From Cryptomeria japonica (Eukaryota; Streptophyta; Pinopsida; Cupressales; Cupressaceae), in assembly GCF_030272615.1 (NCBI RefSeq), contig NC_081410.1, positions 145,386,349-145,450,348 on the forward strand: a DNA stretch of 64,000 nt, read 5' to 3'. The notes below the pieces were generated by a model. That model was given only the letters and a program-made list of their open reading frames with translations, made no database searches and was not told the origin of the DNA. A program made the translations under genes and the position numbers. Within the stretch, counting starts at the first letter, position 1; each line of letters starts with the position of its first letter. Below are positions 23,484 through 35,678 of this stretch, in pieces.

Positions 23484-24352
23484 CCTCACGTAATGCAATT
23501 TGAGCTTTGTTACTTTATAAACATCTAAGAAGAGTACCATCTAGACCCCAACGATAAAGGGTATTGGTTAAAATGACATGGTGGGAGAATTGATGAATGA
23601 AGTTACGACGTTGATTATTAGAAAGGTCGAGCAGAAGGATATTGTCGCGGAGGTGAGTGAAAATGGTACCATACCAAGGTGAATCAAGACCAATAACACA
23701 TATCATTTTTGCAAGAGTGATCTCATATGAGGAAACAAAAAGATTATCCACCACAAACTCATAGCGGGTCTCAATCTGAGGAATATCAATCAAAGAAGCA
23801 ATTCTAGCCATGGCATCTGCAGCTCAATTATTATCCCTTGGAATATGTTCAAAGATTATCTATGTGAAATATTGCTTAAAATCATCCACCATTTTCTTGT
23901 AAGGCATTAACTTTTTAACTTTAGTCTAATAATCATCATTTTCTTGACAAATCATGAGTTGAGAGTCCCCAAAAAGATGAAGATCTTGGATCTTCCACTA
24001 AACTGCAATTTGTATTCTTATTGTTAATGCTTCATATTCTTCTATGTTATTCATACAAGGGAACAAAAATCGATATGACTTAGTAATGGAGTCCCCTTGA
24101 GGTGTGATGAAGAGAATACAAGATCCTACACCATGTTGTGTGTATCAACCATCAAAATATAGTTGCCAAGGCCTTAAATTTGTTAATGTAAGAATGGATT
24201 CATCTAGGAATTTCGAGACAATAAGAGTGTCATCAATCATAGGTGCATTTGTCAACTGATCTACAATAGCTTGTCCTTTAATTGCTTTTTGTCCACATAT
24301 TCAATGTTGAACTTGCTCAGGATCATAACCCATTTGGTTGTTCATTCCTACC
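23484..24352 (-). pseudogene. Gyp-B RNase H and integrase N-terminus
   Basis: The minus strand encodes the second (archaeal-type) RNase H, with WQLYFDG, EYEAL and FGDSQL motifs, then the integrase N-terminal region (frame 23515-23811) matching Gyp-L at 58220-58520. Several Gln/Trp codons are stops. The piece ends near 24352, inside the MILS-FNIEYVD region, where Cop-F LTR sequence begins. At 23484 it meets the Chr-C TSD and continues at 6704. Confidence 0.75.
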
Positions 24353-24361
24353 GCTAGGATA

Positions 24362-27007
24362 TGTTGTTGTCATTGATGTCAACATACTCTTGTGAGTTAT
24401 TCCAGTGAGTTTGGGAAGAATTTTTTATGCGGTTTTGTAGTTTTTTTTTGTTGATCACTATTTTGCAGAATCTGGTATTTCCTCTGGTATATTCCGATGT
24501 GATCAGATCTTGTGCTAAGACTTTGGATTATTGTTGGGATTTGCATGAAGATTGCATTCATGAAATGTTATGTTATCATTGATATCAATTAATCAGTAAT
24601 GGTGTTGTTATAATGTTGTTCTCTAACCAGTAGGAAGAGCTAATGAAGGAAATTGCAATCGATAGGTGAATTTGTGGAGGAAACCGGTATTGCTATGAAA
24701 TGGAGAAATGAACTGGTAAACCCTACCTATTGATGTGCTAAACCCTAATCGATGAAGTTTGGTGAATCAGTTGTATTAGTTTATGATCAAATGATGAGCA
24801 GTAATGATTATGACACATATGTATGTTGTATGAGAAGAGTTTCAAATGGTTTTTAGCGCATAGAGATCACGATTTTTGTCTTGGGAATGAGCAAGTTCAT
24901 TGCATGTAATGTAAACCGTGTGATGAGTTATAGAGTTTGATGAAGCAATGATCAAGGTGCGGTCGAGGTTATCTTGAATGATGTGTAGTGATTGTTATGT
25001 AATCCAGCGGTCATACTTGAACCAATTTGTTTGTAATAAATATGAGAGAATTAAGTTTGTGAGGTGTTACCGACCTATTGTTTTGTTGAAGTGTTGGCAA
25101 TTTGTAGTTGAGAGTAAGAGAGTGTGGTTGTCAAACCAGATGAAGTATCTGTAGTATGTGTAAAGGAAGATGGGAGCATGAAAAGGATCTGAACAAGCAA
25201 GTGTAGTGCTATTCAAACATATCAGCAAACCCCTATTGTTTTCTAACAATTACAGCAGTCAAATCCCTTAACCGGGTAAGCTCTAACAAACTTAGTGTTA
25301 TTCAAATCCTCTAACCAGGTGATCCATTAGCTTGGATTTCAAATCCTCTACTGAGGTTACTCATAACAGAGTATTGCTTCTAATAGGGTATTATAGTCAA
25401 TCCCTTAACCGGGTGCTCCCTAACAAAATTTGTTCTTAACTGGACTTATTGTAAAGCTTTAATAGGCTTGGCTCCTAACAGGGCAAACTTCAAAAGAGTT
25501 CAAAATACTTGTGGTTATTCATCCCCACCATGGTTTTTCCCATTTGGGTTTCCACATCAAAAATATTATGTCAAGTGGTGAATGTTTTTGTGGTTATGTT
25601 TACTATGGTTAAATTGCTTAACTACTAAATCCACTTTGATATGTCATGTTAACCGACAACAATCTGAAATATGTTTTTACTATTGTCAGTAAAGTATTTG
25701 AATGATTCAGTTAAAAGGTTTTGAGAGTTTCAGAGATGTTTTACTGTTAGTATGTTATAACAGTCAACCAGTTTAACTTGTCAGTAATATTGCATTTGAA
25801 GTTCAGTGTTTAAACCAGTCAGTTTAGAGTTTTCTATGAGAGGTTGATTTTTGAGATTGGTTAAAGTCTATACAATTTTCTATCTACTGATTCACCCCCC
25901 CCCCCCAATCTCAGTAGTTGACCAAATCCTTATTCTTTCATCATACCATCATATTGTTTGCAATGATCTTGTCTATCTTCATTTTAGATGGTTCATGATT
26001 TGGTCCTCTGCAAGTTATCTTTCCTCGTGACAGATGCTTATTGGTTGTGTTCTTGAGCTTTGAGACGTTGACCAATGAAGATTTGAAAAGAGGAGGTTGT
26101 TCAACTGTTCCAGATGATTCTAACATGCTTGCTGGTGTTTCCTAGTCGTTTTCTATTTGCTTTGGTGATCTGCATTGATTATTGTGCAATTTTTTGGTGA
26201 TTTCTATGAATCGATGATGATTTGCGTATTATGTAGTATTTCTGGTGGTGTAGTGTGTTGCAGTTGATCTTGGCAAAATTTTTAGTGGATATAATTATTT
26301 GGGAAATTGAATTAGGTCCGTGATATGTAATGTAAATCATAATATTGGTCTGGTGGTTGATCTTTATATCATGTAATATAATTTATGTAATTGTGAGTTG
26401 GGGGTTGAGGGTTTAGCTGACCTTGTTATCAAGGTTGATGATTTGTATATATAGGTGAGATGTTTATGTAATTTAGGTGTTGATATTGTGTCTGCATTAT
26501 CAGAGAGAGGTGATTGTGTGAAAAGGGATATATCATTAAGTGAAGTGTTGTGGTGTGATTGGTGTTGTAGAGAAGACAACCGTGCTTAACCAGAACTGCC
26601 ATCAAGAATTTGTAGATGCTATTATTGCAATTCATTCCTTCCGGATTGTAGTTTGAATCATATTATAAGTTAGTGAGACTTCCCTAAAGGTTGTAGCCTT
26701 CTGGGCATATATGTTTTAAGCAGTGAGCTTTAGGCCCGGTGTGCCTGAATGCATGTGCATTCCCCATTGTAATATTTTCACATACTACTACATAGTATCA
26801 TCTTACTGTGGGTAGGTTCCCACCATGGTTTTTCCCTTAACCGGGTTTTCCACGTAAAAATATTGGTGTTATGTGTTGTGTTGTTAATTTGCTTATCTAT
26901 CTATTGTTGCAGTCTATCAGTTTATGTTTTGGTGTTTAATTATTTATTTTCGGTGAAGACTAATTCAACCACCCCCTCTCAGTCTTCCTTCTTGATTGCT
27001 GCTAACA
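24362..27007 (+). repeat. Cop-F 5' LTR region, probably two copia LTRs in series
   Basis: It starts TGTTGTTGTCATTGATG at 24362, the typical head of these copia LTRs, and ends TTGCTGCTAACA at 27007 directly before a PBS. At 2.65 kb it is too long for one LTR of this kind. It also contains two separate LTR-tail signatures: a C12 run followed by AATCTCAG at 25895-25914, and CCCCCTCTCAG near 26971. Each is preceded by its own CCACCATGGTTTTTCCC word (about 25527 and 26820). Most likely one LTR (24362 to about 25925) sits against, or inside, another (about 25930-27007). I found no TSD that settles it. A TATA-like TATATATAGG lies near 26446. Confidence 0.5.
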
Positions 27008-27009
27008 AT

Positions 27010-27021
27010 TGGTATCAAAGA
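27010..27021 (+). other. Cop-F primer binding site
   Basis: TGGTATCAAAGA, two bases after the LTR, is the initiator-Met primer site with two changes. Confidence 0.75.
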
Positions 27022-27063
27022 TAGATCCTCCGCTGGAAGCTTAATTGCTTGAATAGATCCGAG

Positions 27064-28511
27064 ATGGCAGCTCAAGATATTCTTTTCAAGAAGGACAGTC
27101 TGAGGTTTGATGGAAGCAACTATACTGTGTGGAAGACACAGATGGAGGTGCATTCGAAATGTGTTGGAGAAGATTATTGGAATATTACCAAGAATGCGTA
27201 TGTTGTTCCTCAAAATAGACCATCCACTCCTGATGAAGTTAAGGAAGCTTAATATAATATTAGAGCGAAGGAAGCATTACTCAGTGCCCTAAATGATTAT
27301 GAAATGACAAATGTAATGGAACTTCAGACCACACATGAGATCTAGGTGAAGCTTGAGATCCTATATGAAGGTGATAGTCAAGTGAAAGTTGCTAAGTTGC
27401 AGAGTTTAAAAGGAAAGTATGAGACATTGAAGATGGGAGATGATGAGAATATACATTCATACATGGCTAAGGTGAATGAGTGTTTCCTTAGTACCAGATC
27501 TGTTGATGGAAAGGTTGAAGAAGATGAGATTGTTGCTAAGGTGTTGATATCTTTGCCTCCTGCTTATATACATAAGGTTGTCACTATTGATGAGATCCGA
27601 AGTGTAACTATAGTGACAAGAGATGTGTTGGTAGGAAAACTTGCTACATTTGAGCTGAGAAAATTTGGAGAATCACATGGAAAGTCTCAGACAACATTCA
27701 AAGCATTTACATCTGTGTCCAGTAAGCAGAAATATGATACTGATGAGTGTAGGATATCTAGCTATGAAAGAGAAACAAGAGAGATAGCAGACCAAGAAAG
27801 AGAGCTTGATGAGCTTGAAGCATTGATTTCATGGAGATTTCCTAAAGGTGTTGGTAAGTATGATGGATAGTTGCCTCTGAAATTTTTTTCTCGTAATAAG
27901 ATAGGACATTTTGCTTCTAGATGTACGGAGAGAATGGCTAAGTATGACAGACATGATAATTTTGATAAGTTTGATAGGAATGATAGATATGAGAAGCACG
28001 AGAAGTATGATAAACCTTATAAGTCTAACTAGAAGTTTAGGAACCAGAAAAACTATTATTATGCTGTAGATGAAGGTGTTACAGATGAAGAATCAAAAGG
28101 AGATCAAGTTGTATTTATTGCCATTAAAGAAGATAGATATGTGCTTATTGATTCTACTATTTGTTCTATTGAGGAGAAAGCTTTGGCTGCAAAGGTAGAA
28201 GAAAAAGGTGAATGGGTGATTGACAGCGGTTGTTCACATCATATGACCGATGAAAAAAGAAACTTTGTAAGTATGGAAAAGAATGATGGTGGAATAGTCA
28301 AATTTGGAGATGACAAAGCCCATGTAATCCATGGGAGCGGTTATATTTCTTTTGATGGTAAGCATAACACTGATCATGTCTTGTATGTTGAAGGTTTGAG
28401 GCATAATCTTTTTAGTGTTGGATAGATGGTTGATAAGAATTATGATCTACAATTCAAAGATGGTAAATGCCAGATTTTGAATGCCTGTGGTATAAAAATT
28501 GCAGTTGGAAC
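27064..28511 (+). pseudogene. Cop-F gag and protease, truncated by Gyp-G
   Basis: The ATG at 27064 (MAAQDILFKKD) begins a copia gag with FDGSNYTVWKTQME near the N-terminus. Stops at 27250, 27343, 27868, 28030 and 28423 break a single frame. The zinc knuckle near 27884 is degenerate (FFSRNKIGHFASRC, both leading Cys lost). Protease follows with WVIDSGCSHHMT near 28211 and the HNLFSVG motif before a TAG. The frame is cut at 28511 by the Gyp-G LTR; RT and integrase lie outside the window, if they exist. The decay suggests an old copy. Confidence 0.85.
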
Positions 28512-29979
28512 TGTAGTCACATAAATCTATCAAGTTTAATTAAATGAATATTTGATATTTATTTGATTAAAAACCCACTAGCCAACAGTTAATTAAATTA
28601 TCATTTAATTAATTTCATCTTCAAACATTTTCCTATTAATTAAATAAATTATTCAATTTATTTATATTAATTCATTTAAACCAAAATCACAATCAATTAA
28701 ATGAATAAATCTTATTTATTTCATTTAATCCCCTTTCCTTTTTTAAATAAATAAATAAAACATTTATTTAAATCATTAAAATCCCCCCACTTGCATTCTC
28801 CTAAAAATGCAAGTTGCACCTATTTGTTGAAATAAATGAATTTTATTTTAATAAAAATCTTATTTTTCCTCACCCACCAAATCCCCTTCTAGACTCTTCT
28901 AACCACTTTCTAACCCTTCCTAATTAGCCTAATCCATCCCCTAATTATTGTCACATTCCTAAGCAACTTGGAGTCACTTCTCAAAGCTTTCAAAGTCTTT
29001 GAAAAGCATTTAATGCTTTATGTGCCCAACAAGCTAACCCCTAAAGTCTTCCAAACCACTAATGGATCTTACATGACCATTAATGACTCTTACATAACCA
29101 TTTATAGTTAGACCCACTTGCACCCATGGTTAGAGACTTTGACCCCTAACTCAACCCTCATGTGACCCATGTGTCTCCTCAAGCATTTATTGCTTTGACA
29201 ATCATTATCCTCACTAACTCTTGCACAAGAGTTTATCCATTGGATAAAATCATTATTCTTTGAATAATGAATTTATTCACTCAACTCAACCTTAACCTTA
29301 CCTCCCAAGTTAACCCTCAGATCATGTCAAGCATTTAATGCTTATTCCCTCTCCCCTCAACCCCTCTCATGTTGACACTTGTCATCCTGGGATTGGGTTG
29401 AAATTCCTCACATGGATCTTAAACCATTCAATCCTGACCCTTGTTGAGATTACTCAATCTCAACCATCCATTACTCCATTTTACCTATAAATAGAGCTCA
29501 CGTTCCTCATTTTCAAATCCTGAAACCTTAAGCATTCTCAAGCACATCCATAATCCTGAAAACTTGTATGCATTCAAATTATAGTCATTTTAGAGAGAGC
29601 ATTTTAGTATAACTATTTACATTCACTCTTTTGGTCTAAAATTAACATTTGCATAGCATAGATTAATCATATTCAATCTTGAACCTCCATAAGGCATCCA
29701 TAGTGCAAAAATTTGCTGAGAGCTACACTCATTTGGAACTTGGAGAGGAGAGAAACAAGGGAGGAGGAGCTACAAGCATGGTGGAAGGCATTTGGAAATG
29801 CCTTGTTGTATTTGCTTTTATTGTCAAATGCTCTATTATGTTTTTAGTGTCTCTCTTGATATGCCTGCTTAGAATAGTCTTTCATTGATTAACACTAACT
29901 CTCTTTGTTTCTTGTGTTTTTCATCTGTATAGCAATCAAACATGTTTTTCTAACAATCCTTCCATTTTGTAGAGCATCA
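28512..29979 (+). repeat. Gyp-G 5' LTR
   Basis: 1,468 bp, starting TGTAGTCACATAAATC and ending TAGAGCATCA. The U3 part (28535-28800) is made of AT palindromes built from TTAATTAAAT and ATTTATTTAATT words, like the Gyp-L LTR. A TATA box TATAAATAG is at 29486-29494. Confidence 0.75.
29486..29494 (+). promoter_or_regulatory. Gyp-G LTR TATA box
   Basis: TATAAATAG followed by AGCTCACGTTCC. The same word sits at the corresponding place in the Gyp-J LTR (36267-36275). Confidence 0.6.
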
Positions 29980-29981
29980 TT

Positions 29982-29999
29982 TGGTGAACCCGACATGAA
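29982..29999 (+). other. Gyp-G primer binding site
   Basis: TGGTGAACCCGACATGAA starts two bases after the LTR. It has the TGG that pairs with a tRNA CCA end; the tRNA is not identified. Confidence 0.6.
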
Positions 30000-30054
30000 T
30001 CCAACACCAAAATTTTTAAAACTACTAACATCTTTTCGTGATTTTAATTGCCAC

Positions 30055-30390
30055 ACGGGTTGCGCTTTGGCACTTTTGAACATGCTTTAGCACTTATGAA
30101 AGTTTGTGCTTTAGCACTTTTGTTCACCAGAATAGTGCCATTGTTCTGGAAATAGCACTATTGATCTTAGTTTATCGCTTTTGCATTTAGAGTAGCGCTT
30201 TTGTCAATAGTTTAGCGCATTTGTACTCCCTGTTTGATAGAATTTATTTATGTCTGACAGAATCTTTTAGTGCTACTGCCCATAGTTTAGCGCATTTGTA
30301 AGGATTTTAGCACATCTAGTAGTTATTTAGTGCTTTCATGTTAAATAGTGCTTCTGTGTTTCACAAAGTGGCGCTATTGTAACAGAGAGT
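30055..30390 (+). repeat. Gyp-G leader word cluster TTTAGCGCTTTTG
   Basis: About fifteen degenerate copies of TTTAGCGCTTTTG (variants TTTAGCACTTTTG, TTTAGCGCATTTG) are spaced 15-30 bp apart. They are not a strict tandem array and do not code. Confidence 0.65.
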
Positions 30391-31079
30391 TGTATTTTTT
30401 TTTTAACTTTGTAACCGAAAATCAGAACTTAGGCTTGTGGAAGCCCACCTATATTTCATTTCATTTTTTCTAACTGTTTGGTTGTTTGTGTAGGGTGAAG
30501 GAGTTTAGAATAGAAAGAATTTAAGTTTATTTCTTTAACTTTGTTTTTTCAAAGTTGAATAAAATAAATTCCCTTTCTTTTTGGCATAAAAACTAAACTT
30601 CACACTTTATTTTGGGCTCTAAAATAAATCACACTTTTTTCAGCTTGGGCTTAAAAAGAGCTCCACTTGCAAGCTAAAAAGAACCACAAAATTCATATCA
30701 AAGCTTTCTTTGCAAGTTAGGAACAATCTTTTTGGTGCTTAAAATCAAACAAATTTTATTTTCTTGCATCAAACTTAAGGAAATTCACAATCAACACTTC
30801 ATTTGGTGCAAAAGTAAAAAGAACAATCAACTTGTCCAAATTTTTCTTTTTTTTTAAAAGCGATTTACTTCAGGCAAACATTTTTTTCATTCAGTTGATG
30901 AGGATTTCAAATTCCTAGTTTACTGACCATTTTGTCTTTGAAGTTAAAAAGAACACCATGATTGTTGGAGCAACATCTCCAAATAGTTAGATCACATTGC
31001 GATGAAAAATGGTTAAAAAGAACCAGTGTTTTTTGTGATTGGCACACTTGTGCAAAGTTCATCAAGTGGTCCTACTTCT

Positions 31080-31370
31080 AACACATACTATCCTCTCCCT
31101 TGGCTTTCCTGGTCCTAGGCGTAAGAGAAAAGTGTTAGTAACACTCAAATTTTATCTTTTTAAGAGAGACCTACCAAGAGACACATCACTCTTGGGAATG
31201 ACCTCGCGTAGTAAATCCTTCGAGCCGCTATAGAAATTAGGTGTAAGTGAAAGTTGTAGCCTTGGGTATAGTTGTTCCTATAGTGTAACTTGCCGAAAGG
31301 ACAAATGGGCCCCACCACAAGTTACACGGCTCTTAAGTCAGTCACTGCAGAATGAACTTATGTCCAAAAA
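31080..31370 (+). other. Gyp-G leader conserved block
   Basis: Contains GGGAATGACC and, 30 bp on, CGAGCCGCTATAGAAA. These match in order the Gyp-J (44038-44096) and Gyp-L (50690-50752) leaders. No ORF is seen. Confidence 0.5.
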
Positions 31371-31375
31371 CATCT

Positions 31376-32686
31376 GTAGCGTCCTAAAATTGTGACACTT
31401 GCAATTTTGACTGCATTTCGGTCTTCACGATGGCGACGCAACACGCAACCTGAATGGAGACCTTGAAACTTGTCCACGACACCAAAAACTGCATTTTCTT
31501 GCACCCTGGCCTGAACCTCCTTTGCACCCTGCTGTCTCGGGAGGTGGGACCAGAGCGCCCAGCGCCCTGGTCCTTTAGGACCAAGGCGCCTAGTGCCCTA
31601 GTCCCCTAGGACCATGGTGCCCAGTGCCCTGGTCCCCTAGGACCATGGCGCCCAGTGCCCTAGTCCCTAGCCCTATTTTGGGCCCGGTCTCTTTTGGACT
31701 TCGGGTCTTTTTGTTTGCAAATTGGAAATAAACATTTCCTGGTCGGCCTAAGGTCGGGAAAATCAGTCTATCAGCCCTAATTGACAAGTATATAAACTAC
31801 ATTTTCCTCTCTCATTTGGACATATACAGATGATGGAAAAAGCGTGGAAACGATACTCAAACATTCAAGCATTCAAGCATTCAAGCATTCCTTCAAGCAA
31901 TTGATCATTCTAAGTCTCCATTCAAGGCTAAGTGTTGCATTCAAGACAAGGATTCAACCATTGAAGAGGAGATCACATACTACTACTACAACATACAACA
32001 TACTACAAACAACAACATCTATACCTTCGCACATAAGGATACAAACATCCTTACAACAAGGTATTAGTACTTGTTTTACATTACAGACATTTACATTTAC
32101 AGCAATTTCTCATTTGTTGGTTAATTCCAAAACCGGGGTTTGACCTAAAGGCAAACCCCTAATCCCTAACCCCCCAATCGTCTTCGCTTTTCTGTGTGTA
32201 GGTTGTAGGTACGCGGCTGAAATTGAAGATTTGGAATCCTTGGGCAGAGATGAACAGATCCCCCTTCGTTTCGCGGATTTTTCGGAGGACCGTGGCGCTC
32301 GGGCGCCATCGTCCCGTCAACTTTTGCTCAAATTTGCAGGATAGCATCGTATCGACATTTTACTGCTAATTCCAGGTCCGCAGCTTCATCCTATATCCCT
32401 ATCTCAGCTTATAAGCGAATCTTTGTCACTTTCTATGCATTCCTAGCTTAATTCCTCTATCAACATTCTTTACAAAAGAGGGTAGCCTTGCTGTCTTAAC
32501 CCTTGAAACTCATTTAGCATCCAATCTTGCATTGTGTGGGATTGGATCTTGTGGGTTTCAACCCCTCTTTTGAATGTAAAGTCTCCCCTAAGTGAAAACC
32601 ATCAACCCTAGTAACCTCCCTTCTCTCTCCTTGGAGTTGGAAGAGGGGAGAGCAACTAGGGTTCGATTGCGGTTTTCCGCTTTACA
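31376..32686 (+). mobile_element. solo-H: solo gypsy LTR
   Basis: 1,311 bp from TGTAGCGTCC to CGCTTTACA, flanked by a perfect TSD ACATC (31371-31375, 32687-32691). The start resembles other gypsy LTRs here. A TATA box (TATATAAAC, 31789-31797) is followed by tandem ATTCAAGC copies at about 31862-31890. No internal region or partner LTR is present, so it is the product of LTR-LTR recombination. It lies in the Gyp-G leader. Confidence 0.85.
31555..31670 (+). repeat. 31-bp tandem repeat in solo-H U3
   Basis: Units at 31555-31585, 31586-31616, 31617-31647 and a partial one at 31648-31670. Each holds GCGCCCAGTGCCCTGG and an inverted GGTCCCCTAGGACC core that can fold as a hairpin. It is unusually GC-rich for the window. 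Confidence 0.85.
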
Positions 32687-32691
32687 ACATC

Positions 32692-33756
32692 AAAAATTAC
32701 TGAACGCCTTTTTATATAGAAACCCACCCATTCTATTGATTGAGGATATTTGTGATAAATTCAGTACAAGAGCATAGATGGTTTTTCTCCCAAGATACTC
32801 AGCATACATATTTCCTTGAGTAGAAACATAGATTTTTTAAAGGCTACTTGTGGCTTGATAAAAGTGGTGACTCCCCATCATAGGGATCATCTATTTTTTA
32901 TGCTTGTGCAAGACTTAGTATATCACATCCTTACCTGCCACAATGGGATTCATAAGGTATGTAGTACCAAAGTTGAAGAAATATCAAGATGTGGGCTGAA
33001 ATTATTGCAATTGGCCATTTGACCTTAGGGATAAAGTGTGTTTGAAGTGTCTTCATTTTGTGTCAAGACCAGTGATAAACTGAGCCGACTTCGGGCTTTT
33101 TGGGAAAACATACTTAAAAACATTTGGAAAAAGGATGATAAAAGTCCAAAAATTGGGTTGATTTAGACCCACATTTATTTGTGCCTTTTGAGGCAACATT
33201 CTTGTGTTTGTGTGCTTGGTTTGTTTTCTTGTCACAAGAAAAATCAAAAAAATAAATAAATAAATTCCAAACCAAGTATTCATCCAACACAAAATTTTCA
33301 AAACACCAACCTTTTGACAAAACAAACAAAAACCAAAGAGACAAATAAAGGTATCAAAACTATATGACCATCCTTAACATTTTTTAGTAGGAAGAATCTT
33401 CATCAACATATTAATTTGAAGAAAAGACCATTGAGCTCCAAGGCTTTCATCGAAAGAAGGAGATTTTTCTATCTCAATAGACAAATGTTTGTCTCACATA
33501 GAATCTTCTTACATCACATGCATCTATATCTTCAAGGAAAATCTAACGAATTTGATCAAGAGTCTTTAAACCGCAGAGCTTTTACTCAATATAGAGCTTT
33601 GAGCTATCATAAAAACAAAGGAGGCAAAATCAATCCTACTTTCTTTCCAGACATTTGCATCACATATAACTCAAGTAGGGAAGAACCTATTGGCAATATT
33701 ACATTATAAGGATATTGAGAAGGTTGTTGATGATTATGGACATAACTGATTAAAGA
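32692..33756 (+). other. Gyp-G leader continuation, no clear gene
   Basis: Leader sequence after solo-H. A 98-codon frame at 33416-33709 has no recognisable domain and no support beyond length. A1-2 base A-rich run and ATAAATAAATAAAT occur near 33240-33265. Confidence 0.4.
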
Positions 33757-35204
33757 TGTTTTACTATCTTGATATTATTATTTTGTCATTGATGTCAAGA
33801 AATTGATTTTCTACTTCAGTATGATGTTGCCATATCTTGAGAAATATGATATGAAGATTATAAAAGAGTCGGTAAAGACACATGAAAGAATATGATGAAT
33901 AAGGGGATAAGTTATTCAATGGGCAACTCTATCGAGTCAAACAATGATGAGATCTTGATGTTTTAGATTGTTTTAACATCATACATATGTTGTAAAATGT
34001 AAAGGTTAATACTATACTATGTTATCAAGCAAAGAACCTAGTCGATAAACCCTAAGGAACCTAGTCGGTAAACCCTAAGGTTATCACAGTCGGTTAATGA
34101 AGACAGAACGTCTACCGAGTGAAGTTTAGTATTAACCAAGTTGTAACCGAGCTATAACAGAATGCATTAAATGTTTACATGTGATATTTAATAAAAGAAG
34201 CTGATGAGCTAGAGCGGATCAATGATTGGCAAGTTGTGGAAGAAGTTTGTTAAATGAATCTAAGGCAATGGAAAGTCGGCAAGAAGATCTACAGCTTAGC
34301 TTGAACCACATTACCCTAACAAAAGTTCCAAGGTGAATGTGCAAGTTCCAAGGTGGAGTAAAACATTTTCAGATTGAAAGATACAATGAACCTGGACAAG
34401 ATTGAAGATCTGATGGCTATGGTTGATCATGGGAAATGTGATCAAGGAGATTAAGCGGTTAGAATATTGTTTATAAATAGGAAACTATTGATAAACAATG
34501 TATGCAGGCAAGTGTATGCACAGGGATGCTAGATAGTGATTACCGAGCACAGAAGCTTGAAGACCTATTAGGATAACAGAGTATTGATGCCCAGCAGATA
34601 GACAAGATTAGTTCTATGTCTAGATTGTATTGAACAAATAGGAATCTGCTTTAGCATTTTACATGTGAAGTTGCAAATAGATTGTATTACTATTATTTTG
34701 TGAAAGTGACAAGAAATCTCTTAACCGAGTGGACTTAACAATCTTATATGTAAATCCTCTAACAAGGTGACATTCTGATTGAGTGTTTGAAATCCTTTGA
34801 CAAGGTCACTTCTAACAAAGTGAAGATCCTAACAGATCTAAGGGAAATCCCTTAACCGGGTCACATCTAGCAATGTGTTTCTAATCTTTAACAGAATTTA
34901 CTTTTAACCAAGCATACTCTACAAGAGTATATTTCTTAGTGGGTTCGAAATCCCATAGTGGTGTTTCCCTATTTGTGTTTCCATGTTAAATCTGGTGTTA
35001 TGAGGTTTCTATTGTTCATATGCTTTTGAGTTTGCATGTTTGACAGTTTTTGGTTATATGACTGATATATATATTACCGAGGTTGAATCTGATGTTTTTA
35101 TGGATGATTAAGTTTGTATGATTCACCCCCCCCCCTCTCATCTTGTTGGCTATTGGATCTATACTTATATTAAGTATCAGAACTATCATAACCACCAACC
35201 CCCA
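33757..35204 (+). mobile_element. solo-I: probable solo copia LTR
   Basis: It runs from TGTTTTACTATC to AACCCCCA and is flanked by AAAGA on both sides (33752-33756, 35205-35209). It has the copia-LTR head TTTGTCATTGATGTCAAG (about 33780) and the tail signature, a C10 run (35126-35135) followed by TCTCATC. Words such as CTTAACCGGGTCAC are shared with the LTR at 24362. The tail after the C run is longer than usual and contains AAGTATCAGAAC, which could be a decayed PBS, so it may instead be an LTR with a little internal sequence. Confidence 0.5.
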
Positions 35205-35209
35205 AAAGA

Positions 35210-35678
35210 GAAAAGGAAGAATTTGTCCCATTTGTAACACAGAGTTTTAATTGAAGTTAACATTTCATCCATTCTCACATTCACATCATCAAACCATTCC
35301 AACTCTTGAAACATAAAGAGGTTTTGTCACTAAGTTCTTTTTTGATATTTGTTTGAATCAAACACATCACATCACTTTTTAGAGTGTCTCTACTTCTAGG
35401 ATAAACTCATCCTAAGAGGCATTTCTACGCAGGTTAAAACTAGTCTATGAGTGCATCCTCTGATTACTAGGTAGTTGGGTCTGTAAAACATCTCAGGCCT
35501 CTCTAAATCTTATCCTATCAAACATTGTCAACAAACACAACAAGCAATTCATAAAAGGACTTTGGTAACATCAAACCTTTAGTGCTAGAGATTCATATGC
35601 TAAACACTTCACCAAACATTTATCTCTCATTTCATCATCAATTCATCATCATTTTCATCAAACTTCAACAAAAACTTT
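35210..35678 (+). other. Gyp-G leader remnant before Gyp-J
   Basis: AT-rich non-coding sequence with TCATCATCA-type runs, similar in character to the pre-gag leaders of Gyp-J and Gyp-L. It ends where the Gyp-J LTR starts. Confidence 0.45.

Larger units (their letters stand above)
5380..24352 (-). mobile_element. Gyp-B: old minus-strand Tat-type gypsy, split by insertions
   Basis: Two minus-strand pieces are parts of one pol gene: RNase H to the integrase zinc finger at 23484-24352, and the rest of integrase at 5881-6704. Between them lies Chr-C (6705-23478), flanked by ATGAA and GTGAA. The broken integrase word resumes correctly across the gap. Beyond 24352 the element is cut by Cop-F and continues outside the window. 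It is the outermost recognised layer and is heavily mutated. Its relatives in this window are Gyp-J and Gyp-L. Confidence 0.75.
28512..35678 (+). mobile_element. Gyp-G: gypsy LTR and leader, cut by Gyp-J
   Basis: An LTR (28512-29979) and a PBS are followed by a long leader that never reaches gag, because Gyp-J inserts at 35679. The leader holds the short-word cluster and conserved block shared with Gyp-J and Gyp-L, and was hit by solo-H and probably solo-I. The element inserted into Cop-F protease. Confidence 0.7.

Noticed and set aside
25941-26126. Minus-strand frame of 61 codons between the two LTR tails
   Set aside because: It reads somewhat like protein, but it is short and isolated, and I could not match it to any element.
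33416-33709. 98-codon ORF as a small host gene
   Set aside because: No recognisable domain and no promoter; it lies in a gypsy leader between two LTR insertions.
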